From positions 1 to 6,153 of the forward strand of contig JADFVY010000587.1 of assembly GCA_015222795.1 (NCBI GenBank): 6,153 bases of DNA, read 5' to 3'. Below are positions 1 through 4,909 of the stretch, in pieces. The position numbers and the translations under genes were made by a program. Numbering within the stretch: the first letter of the stretch is position 1; each line of letters starts with the position of its first letter. This stretch comes from Pseudomonadota bacterium (GTDB lineage: Bacteria > Pseudomonadota > Alphaproteobacteria > UBA8366 > JADFVY01). The notes under the pieces are model-generated. The model was given only the letters and a program-made list of their open reading frames with translations, searched no databases and was not told the DNA's origin.

Positions 1-593
1 CGGGTGTTCTTGCCGCCGCTCAACGGGATCGGGTTGAAGCTGGCCCCGGTATGGCGGCCCAGCGCCAGGATGCCAAGCGTCGCAGGATGCGCCAGGCGGC
101 TGACACCGACATTGAGCGTGCGCTTCTTGCCCTCGGCGACGATGTCGTCGATGGTCTGCAGCGGCCCGTCGCGCTTGACGAACACGATGCCCGGATCCTG
201 GTCGACCCGCGCGATATACATGAAATCGTTGAGATCGAAGGTCGGCGGCTGGACGACCCAATTCAGCACTTCCGGCCCCATATTGCCGAAGATCAGCTCA
301 TGGCAGTCGGGTTTGGCCAGCCCCATGTATTTTTCATATCCGACTCGGCCCGCGGCGCCGGGATAGAAGGACGCCTCGAATTCGGCTTTCAGGTGTTTCT
401 TCCAGACACCGGTGAAGGCGCGCTGGTTACGGTCCGCGCCGCCGCCTTCGCGGGTCGGTACGTAAATCTGCATGTTGCGTTCTGGAAACCCGGCCCCGAA
501 GGCCGATCCAAGCGGCAAGGCCGCCGCGGCGCCTGCCGCCACGGTACCCTTCAGAAAAGCGCGACGGTCCGTCGGCCAGTATAGTTTAGTCAT
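1..593 (-). CDS. TctC/Bug-family solute-binding protein of a tripartite tricarboxylate-type transporter, partial (3' end missing)
   Basis: By family knowledge this is a periplasmic binding protein that captures a carboxylate or similar small organic solute and hands it to a TctA/TctB-type membrane permease. The visible 197 codons start at ATG 593, with a GGAGG ribosome site at 599-603 (5-nt gap). Residues 8-15 read TDRRAFLK, a twin-arginine (Tat) motif, followed by an Ala-rich hydrophobic stretch (17-34) with likely cleavage near residue 33. The mature part begins QIYVPTREGGGADRNQRAF (about 40-58), followed by YPGAAGRVG (about 76-84) and FNPIPLSGG near the edge. These match the GGGAD, PGAGG and late GG landmarks of the TctC/Bug fold. 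About 320 residues are usual, so roughly 60% is present. The ligand cannot be read from the sequence. It lies downstream of a two-component pair on the same strand but has its own promoter. A DctP-type TRAP protein is a less likely alternative. Confidence 0.8.
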   Translation of the reverse strand, partial: MTKLYWPTDRRAFLKGTVAAGAAAALPLGSAFGAGFPERNMQIYVPTREGGGADRNQRAFTGVWKKHLKAEFEASFYPGAAGRVGYEKYMGLAKPDCHELIFGNMGPEVLNWVVQPPTFDLNDFMYIARVDQDPGIVFVKRDGPLQTIDDIVAEGKKRTLNVGVSRLAHPATLGILALGRHTGASFNPIPLSGGKNT

Positions 594-623
594 AGGTTCC
601 TCCCGGTTTATTTCGGCATTCCG

Positions 624-639
624 TATCAGCTTACTGATA
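624..639. promoter_or_regulatory. Inverted repeat in the leader of the binding-protein gene (operator or small hairpin)
   Basis: TATCAG (624-629) and CTGATA (634-639) form a perfect 6-bp inverted repeat around the 4-nt centre CTTA. A TTTCGG hexamer occurs on either side (611-616 and 640-645). From the predicted promoter the transcript would start near 660, so the repeat falls at about +22 to +37, some 20 nt before the ribosome site. It could be a repressor site or a weak mRNA hairpin. It has no U-run and is too weak to be a terminator. Its function is inferred. Confidence 0.4.
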
Positions 640-666
640 TTTCGGAACACCCCATTTTCGAGACAC

Positions 667-696
667 AGTATCACGCCAGCCGCGCCGAAATGTCAA
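667..696 (-). promoter_or_regulatory. Sigma70-type promoter of the binding-protein gene
   Basis: Read on the minus strand, TTGACA (696-691) is a perfect -35 hexamer. It is followed by an 18-bp spacer and GATACT (672-667), a 4/6 match to the -10. Transcription would begin near 660, giving a leader of about 67 nt before ATG 593. The promoter lies wholly inside the 149-bp gap after the response-regulator stop, so the transporter gene can be expressed apart from the regulator. I see no terminator between the two genes, so read-through is also possible. Confidence 0.6.
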
Positions 697-698
697 CA

Positions 699-714
699 CA
701 ACCATTTGCAACCA
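699..714 (-). promoter_or_regulatory. Tandem TGGTTG direct repeat, candidate OmpR/PhoB-type operator
   Basis: On the minus strand TGGTTG occurs at 714-709 and again at 704-699, exactly 10 bp apart (one helical turn). It ends 2 bp upstream of the -35 hexamer. OmpR-family regulators bind as head-to-tail dimers to direct repeats spaced 10-11 bp, often abutting the -35, and a regulator of that family is encoded immediately upstream. Assigning this site to that regulator is inference. Only a single GGTTG half-copy (1548-1552) is seen ahead of the regulator gene itself. Confidence 0.45.
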
Positions 715-742
715 AAGAGGAAATTGGTGACGAGCCCTGATA

Positions 743-1468
743 TCAGACGTCGCCGTCCGGCGAAAAAACATAACCGGCGCCGCGCACGGTTTTCAGAATT
801 TTCGGTTCGGACGGATTTTTCTCGATCTTGCGGCGCAGGCGCGCGATGCGGATGTCGATGCTGCGGTCGAAGGGCTCCCACCCGCGATTATGCGCCAATT
901 CCAGCAACTGGTCGCGGCTCTGTACCCGGTTGGGACGTTCGGCGAAGGCGCGCATCAGGTCGAATTCCATGGCGGTGATCGCGACTTCCTCGCCTCTCTC
1001 GTCGATCAGCCGATGCGCCGCCATATCGAGCGTGCATTTCCCGAACTGGATGTTATCGCGGAGCTCTTTCGCCGGTTCCGCCCCGGCCACGATCTTGCCG
1101 TCGGCGCGCCGCAGCACGGCCTTTACACGGGCCAGCAGTTCGCGCAAATCGACCGGCTTGGCGAGATAGTCGTCGGCCCCGACCTCCAGCCCGATAATGC
1201 GGTCTATTATATCGCCGGCCCCGGTCAGCATGATAATGCCGACATCGTGTTTTTCACGCAGAAATCTGGCGAGGGACAGCCCGTCCTCGCCCGGCATGGT
1301 GATATCCAGTATCACCAGATCGACGCGCCCGTCGGCGACGATCGCCCGCAGTGCCTCGCCGCCATCGGCGGCGGTTACCTGGAATCCCTGCATTTCCAGA
1401 TATTCCTGCAACATTTCGCGAATGTCCGGTTCGTCGTCAACGACGACCAGGTGAACCTCCTTGCTCAT
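743..1468 (-). CDS. OmpR/PhoB-family two-component response regulator (REC plus winged helix)
   Basis: A complete 241-residue cytoplasmic DNA-binding regulator of normal length for the family. The receiver domain (about 5-120) has the acidic pair D11/D12, phosphoacceptor D55 in VILDITMPGEDG, switch T82 in IIMLTG and K104 in YLAKPVD, so all the catalytic residues are present. The C-terminal winged helix-turn-helix (about 139-236) includes the RSIDIRIARLRRKIE recognition-helix region and ends in the wing motif KTVRGAGYVF. The ATG start at 1468 has an AAGGGG ribosome site. The gene follows the hybrid kinase by 109 bp on the same strand, which makes the kinase its likely phosphodonor, and precedes a transporter binding-protein gene that it may control. 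OmpR-, TctD- or PhoB-like paralogues cannot be told apart with confidence here, so no symbol is given. Confidence 0.95.
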   Translation of the reverse strand: MSKEVHLVVVDDEPDIREMLQEYLEMQGFQVTAADGGEALRAIVADGRVDLVILDITMPGEDGLSLARFLREKHDVGIIMLTGAGDIIDRIIGLEVGADDYLAKPVDLRELLARVKAVLRRADGKIVAGAEPAKELRDNIQFGKCTLDMAAHRLIDERGEEVAITAMEFDLMRAFAERPNRVQSRDQLLELAHNRGWEPFDRSIDIRIARLRRKIEKNPSEPKILKTVRGAGYVFSPDGDV

Positions 1469-1526
1469 ATCCCCTTGCTTTCCCCGCCAAAACAGATGTC
1501 ACCGCAGTCCGCGCGCGTTTGGTACT

Positions 1527-1563
1527 ATTATTCTCTTTATCAGAATTCAACCGGTTTCGAAAC
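1527..1563 (-). promoter_or_regulatory. AT-rich promoter-like segment with a GTTTCGAAAC palindrome ahead of the response-regulator gene
   Basis: The 109-bp gap between the kinase stop and the regulator start contains an AT-rich island in otherwise GC-rich DNA. On the minus strand AATAAT (1532-1527) matches the -10 consensus at 5/6. No good -35 lies at the right spacing. Instead, the perfect 10-bp palindrome GTTTCGAAAC (1554-1563) overlaps where a -35 would sit. This is the pattern of a factor-dependent promoter. It could give the regulator its own transcript in addition to read-through from the kinase gene. The call is tentative; the palindrome itself is seen directly. Confidence 0.3.
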
Positions 1564-1577
1564 GGACAGTGCGATTG

Positions 1578-4500
1578 TCAGGCTTCTTCCAGCAGGCGCA
1601 GCACCAGTCCCCTGACTTCCTTGGGATTGATCGGTTTCTCGATATAGGGCCGGTCGGTGGATTCCAGGAAGCGGCGCGCCTTGGGGCTCATCGTGTCGCC
1701 GGTAACGAAGGCCAGGCGGTCGGCGAGTTCAGGCTTGCGTTCCCTGAGGATGCCATAGAGTGCGGGGCCGTCCAGATGGGGCATGCGGACGTCGCTGAGC
1801 ACGACATCGAAATCCTCGCGTTCGATCAAACGCAGCGCGTCGGCGCCGGACCCCGCGGCCATCACCTCGTAACCCGCGAGTTCCAGAATTTCGGCCAGCA
1901 AGTCGGCTACATCCTCTTCGTCGTCGATGACCAGAACGCGCAACGGGTGGTCGATATTCCGGGCCTCCTCCACTTCCTCCGGCGCCCGCGAGGTCAGTGT
2001 CGATGCCGGCAGGCGGATGACGAACCGCGCGCCGTAACCCTCGCGGCTGTCCAGCTTGATCTTGCCGCCATGCACCTCGACGATCCGGTTACACAGGGCG
2101 AGCCCGATGCCGGTGCCGCTTCCCACGCCCTTGGTCGTGAACAGCGGCTCGAAAATGCGCGCCTTCAGATCCGCCGGTATGCCGGGGCCATTGTCGCGGA
2201 TGGTGATGTTGACCCTCCCGTCCGGCTTGTCGAATTCGGTGGAAATCTCAACCCGCCGCCGGCTGCTGACCTCCTCCAGCGCCTGCTGTGCGTTGACCAG
2301 CAGGTTGGTCACGACCTGGCCCAGCTGCGAGGCGTCGCCCAGAACCGGTGGCAGGTCCGGCGCCAGTTTCAAAAGGATATCGATATCCGCCGAGCGCAGG
2401 GAATACCCCGTCACCTCCATCGCCGATTCAACCACCTCGTTGATATCGACCGGCAGAGACTCGGCAGGCTGCTGGCGGGCCATCGCCAGGAAGGTTTTGA
2501 CGATCCGCGCGCAGCGGTCGGCGGCCTCGCTGATCTTGCGCGCGCGCTCGACATTCTTGGGCTGAGTCGCCGTTTCCTTCAGCATCAACGCCTGGCCGAC
2601 GACCACGGACAGCGGGTTGTTCAACTCATGCGCCACGCCGGCCAGCACCTCGCCCAGCGAGCTTAACTTTTCGCGCTGATGCAGGGTCTCGCGCTGACTC
2701 GCCATCTCTTCCTCGACCGCAAGCTGGTCGGTCATGTCCTGGGTTACCGATACCAGCACATCCTGACCGCGATATTCCACCGCGCGCGCCGATATGGAGG
2801 CCCAGAATTCAGAGCCGTCGGCGCGCTTCATCCGCGTTTCGAATCCCTCGATCCGACCCGATTTTTTCAATTCCGCAACGAAGCGATCGCGGTCCCCCGC
2901 ATCCGCATAGAGGTCGAATGCCTTCATGTTTTCCGGGACACTCTCCATTCCGAAAATTTCCAACTGCGCCGGGCTGCAATAAATAATGTGGCCATCGTCA
3001 CGCCCCACCATGGTGATCGGCGCCGGGCTGGCCTCCAGAACCCGCCGGACCATTTCCTCGTTTTCGCGGCGTTCGGTCAGGTCGAAAATCGCGGTGACGG
3101 CGGCGGTCTCCCCGTGATAATCGATCAGCCGGATCGAAATCTCGCCCCAGAATACCGTGCCGTCGGTCTTGCGGAACTGCATTTCGTAGCCATCAATATC
3201 GCCTTCGCGCAGAGCCTTGCGCGCAAGCGCTTTTTGTTCCGCGGGGTCGGCCGCGAAATCGCGCACATGGCTGCCGCGCTCTTCGGGTAGCACGCCGAAC
3301 AATTCGCACATGGCGGGGCTTTCATAGATAACCGCCGCGTCCTCCATGCGAACCATGCTGACCGGAACCGGGCTGTTTTCAACCACATGGCGGGTCAATT
3401 CCTCGCTTTTGCGCTGTTCCAGTTCGGCGGTTTTAAGCGCCGTGACATCGGTCAGGACCGTCACGAATCCGCCGTCCGACGTTGGCGTGCAACTGAGCAG
3501 CGCCCAATCGCCATCGTCCCATTGCAGCTCCAGCGGGGCCGGCGTGCCGTTGGCCATCCAGTCCTCGATATCACCGATACCGACCGTGCCGTCCGTGGCC
3601 GAGCCCTCCTCGAAGCTTTCCACCTTGCTCATCAATTCGGCGAATACGTCCGACTTGTCGCGACCCGTTATATTGTCCGCCTTGGCGCCGAAGGGGCGTG
3701 CGAAGGCGTCATTGCAGTGGATGATTGTGCCGTCTGCGCCGGTTACGGCCAGGCCGCTGGGCAATATTTTCAGGGCGTTGTCGAGGACATTGGACAATTG
3801 TTTTCGTTCGGCCCGGTCTTTCCGCTGCTTGGTCATGTCGCGGATTTCACCGATAAATATGCCGTGGCTGCCCAGATCCGCGTGGCCGATCGTCAGTTCG
3901 GCCGGGAAGGTAGAGCCATCGGCGCGCATGGCCTCCACCTGCATCCGCCGGTTCGCTATTGCTGATTTGCCGGTCTTCAGCAGCTTGGCGATGCCGGCCT
4001 CATGCCGCTCGCGATACGCCTCGGGGATGATAAGCTCGCTGAGACTGCGCCCGACGGTCTCCTTGCGGCTATAGCCGAACATTGCCTCGGCGGCGGGGTT
4101 GAATTCGATAACCATGCCGTATTCATCGGCGCTGACGATGGCGTCCATTGCGGTGCGGATGATGGCGTCGTTGACGCCCTCGGCATGGCGCAGCTTTTCC
4201 GCGGCTTCGCGCTCGGCCGAGATATCGATCATGCAGCCGACGAATTCCGTGGCGGCTTTCTTGTCCTCGCCGACCAGACGCAACTCGTCGCGGAACCAGC
4301 GGTATTCGCCGTCGGCGCTGGCGAAGCGGTATTCATGGGTAATCGCTCCGTCGCGCTTCAACCGCCGCAGCGCCAGATGGTATTCGGGCAAATCCTCGGG
4401 ATGGATGAATTCGCGGCCATACCTGGCTCTTTCCAGGAATTCGGACACCTTGTGGCCGGTGATCGTCTCGACATTGCCGCTGATGAAACGCACCGGCTGC

Positions 4501-4625
4501 TTGCCGCCAAGTTCGGCGACATAGAAGATCGCCGGCGAGTGCGACACCGCAAAATCCAGCAGCGCCCGTTGCGCCTCGTCGGCGGCGAGATCTGCCAGTT
4601 CCATGTTGCTTACATTCCTGCTCAT
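1578..4625 (-). CDS. Soluble hybrid sensor histidine kinase: five PAS domains, HisKA, HATPase and C-terminal receiver
   Basis: A 1015-residue autophosphorylating sensor counted from ATG 4625. Domains in order are: PAS1 about 26-147 (PAS_3-like, ending in DIS), PAS2 about 150-270 (NPAAEAMFGYS, DMTKQR), PAS3 about 277-397 (PAS_7-like, TPTSDGGFVTVLTDVT), and PAS4 404-520 and PAS5 522-637, which resemble each other. The HisKA H-box GVAHELNNPLS carries H666. The ATPase domain has N778 in NLLVNAQQA, DNGPGIP at 811-817 and GSGTGIGLAL at 835-844. The receiver (895-1012) has D901/D902, phosphoacceptor D945, T975 and K997, so all sites are intact. There is no membrane segment or signal peptide, so it should sense a cytosolic cue (small molecule, redox state or light). 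The visible motifs do not identify a cofactor. The partner is probably the OmpR-type regulator 109 bp downstream. The start is uncertain: ATG 4604 has AGGA 11 nt upstream, ATG 4625 has only a weak GGGA, and TTG 4649 would add eight residues. Confidence 0.93.
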   Translation of the reverse strand: MSRNVSNMELADLAADEAQRALLDFAVSHSPAIFYVAELGGKQPVRFISGNVETITGHKVSEFLERARYGREFIHPEDLPEYHLALRRLKRDGAITHEYRFASADGEYRWFRDELRLVGEDKKAATEFVGCMIDISAEREAAEKLRHAEGVNDAIIRTAMDAIVSADEYGMVIEFNPAAEAMFGYSRKETVGRSLSELIIPEAYRERHEAGIAKLLKTGKSAIANRRMQVEAMRADGSTFPAELTIGHADLGSHGIFIGEIRDMTKQRKDRAERKQLSNVLDNALKILPSGLAVTGADGTIIHCNDAFARPFGAKADNITGRDKSDVFAELMSKVESFEEGSATDGTVGIGDIEDWMANGTPAPLELQWDDGDWALLSCTPTSDGGFVTVLTDVTALKTAELEQRKSEELTRHVVENSPVPVSMVRMEDAAVIYESPAMCELFGVLPEERGSHVRDFAADPAEQKALARKALREGDIDGYEMQFRKTDGTVFWGEISIRLIDYHGETAAVTAIFDLTERRENEEMVRRVLEASPAPITMVGRDDGHIIYCSPAQLEIFGMESVPENMKAFDLYADAGDRDRFVAELKKSGRIEGFETRMKRADGSEFWASISARAVEYRGQDVLVSVTQDMTDQLAVEEEMASQRETLHQREKLSSLGEVLAGVAHELNNPLSVVVGQALMLKETATQPKNVERARKISEAADRCARIVKTFLAMARQQPAESLPVDINEVVESAMEVTGYSLRSADIDILLKLAPDLPPVLGDASQLGQVVTNLLVNAQQALEEVSSRRRVEISTEFDKPDGRVNITIRDNGPGIPADLKARIFEPLFTTKGVGSGTGIGLALCNRIVEVHGGKIKLDSREGYGARFVIRLPASTLTSRAPEEVEEARNIDHPLRVLVIDDEEDVADLLAEILELAGYEVMAAGSGADALRLIEREDFDVVLSDVRMPHLDGPALYGILRERKPELADRLAFVTGDTMSPKARRFLESTDRPYIEKPINPKEVRGLVLRLLEEA

Positions 4626-4708
4626 TGCCGGTCCCGCACTACGGGGCAACGCCCGAATGGATGCCGCTTACCCGTCCAAAACATGGCCACCCGCGCCCAC
4701 GCCGGAAT

Positions 4709-4769
4709 CTAGGGCAATATCCGATCAAACTGAACCGGGCCGGTTCCGTTTGATCGGATATTGCCCTAG
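4709..4769. repeat. 61-bp near-perfect palindrome (possible dispersed palindromic or MITE-like element)
   Basis: The arms 4709-4738 and 4740-4769 are reverse complements around a single central G (4739), with one mismatch (T4731 against C4747). The outer 22 bp of each arm match perfectly and both ends read CTAG. The inner part is GAACCGG and CCGGTTC. A single strand would fold into a hairpin of almost 30 pairs. It stands between divergent genes and has no U-run, so it is not placed as a terminator. If the CTAG ends are a 4-bp target duplication, the remainder is a 53-bp palindromic insertion, since some IS5-family elements target CTAR sites. That origin is inference; the palindrome is certain. 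Confidence 0.9.
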
Positions 4770-4827
4770 CCATGGCAGGCATGATGCCAGCGCAGTATTT
4801 CAATAACGCGTCGTATGACGAGCGAAA

Positions 4828-4846
4828 TGTTTCAGTTGTGTTTCAG
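4828..4846. promoter_or_regulatory. Tandem TGTTTCAG repeat, 11-bp period (candidate regulator-binding site)
   Basis: TGTTTCAG occurs exactly at 4828-4835 and 4839-4846, separated by TTG. The 11-bp period matches the Pho-box and OmpR-type arrangement of head-to-tail half-sites. It sits 64 bp before the rimO start and about 200 bp upstream of the kinase start, so it could act on either gene. It differs in sequence from the TGGTTG pair at 699-714, so a different regulator would be expected. Chance occurrence cannot be excluded. Confidence 0.3.
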
Positions 4847-4896
4847 CGGTCGGGCGGCCAACAATGAATCCGCTGGGAATTCCCGCTCTCCTGCCC

Positions 4897-4902
4897 TATA
4901 TC
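4897..4902 (+). promoter_or_regulatory. Possible -10 box for a leaderless rimO transcript
   Basis: TATATC (4/6 match to the -10 consensus) ends 7 nt before the rimO ATG, so transcription would begin at or next to the start codon. The best -35 at 17-bp spacing, TGGGAA (4874-4879), is weak at 3/6. The absence of any Shine-Dalgarno purine tract before the ATG agrees with leaderless initiation, but the promoter strength is poor and the call is tentative. Confidence 0.3.
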
Positions 4903-4909
4903 ACCCGCC

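Larger units (their letters stand above)
4626..4909. other. Divergent intergenic region between the hybrid kinase gene and rimO
   Basis: These 284 bp separate two divergently transcribed genes and must hold both promoters. Seen directly: a 61-bp palindrome (4709-4769), a small GGCAT-G-ATGCC palindrome (4778-4788), a TGTTTCAG tandem repeat (4828-4846) and a TATATC box just before rimO. I find no convincing -35/-10 pair for the kinase gene. No open frame in the region has coding features that I can support. Confidence 0.7.

Noticed and set aside
51..584. 177-codon plus-strand frame opposite the binding-protein gene
   Set aside because: The minus strand encodes a Tat signal and TctC landmarks with a good ribosome site; the plus-strand frame has no domain features.
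594..742. Terminator after the response-regulator gene
   Set aside because: I found only a weak CCAA/TTGG pairing and no stable GC stem followed by a U-run on the minus strand.
1461..2666. Long 401-codon open frame on the plus strand opposite the kinase gene
   Set aside because: It lies wholly antisense to strongly supported kinase and receiver motifs, shows no recognisable domain, and such open frames are common opposite GC-rich genes.
4626..4649. TTG start at 4649 for the kinase
   Set aside because: It adds only eight residues with no domain content. ATG 4625 or ATG 4604 is preferred, though the exact start remains open.
4709..4769. Palindrome as a rho-independent terminator
   Set aside because: It has no U-run on either side, and it lies upstream of both divergent genes rather than after one.
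4778..4788. GGCAT-G-ATGCC palindrome beside the large palindrome
   Set aside because: It is only 5 bp per arm, expected by chance in this much sequence, with no supporting context.
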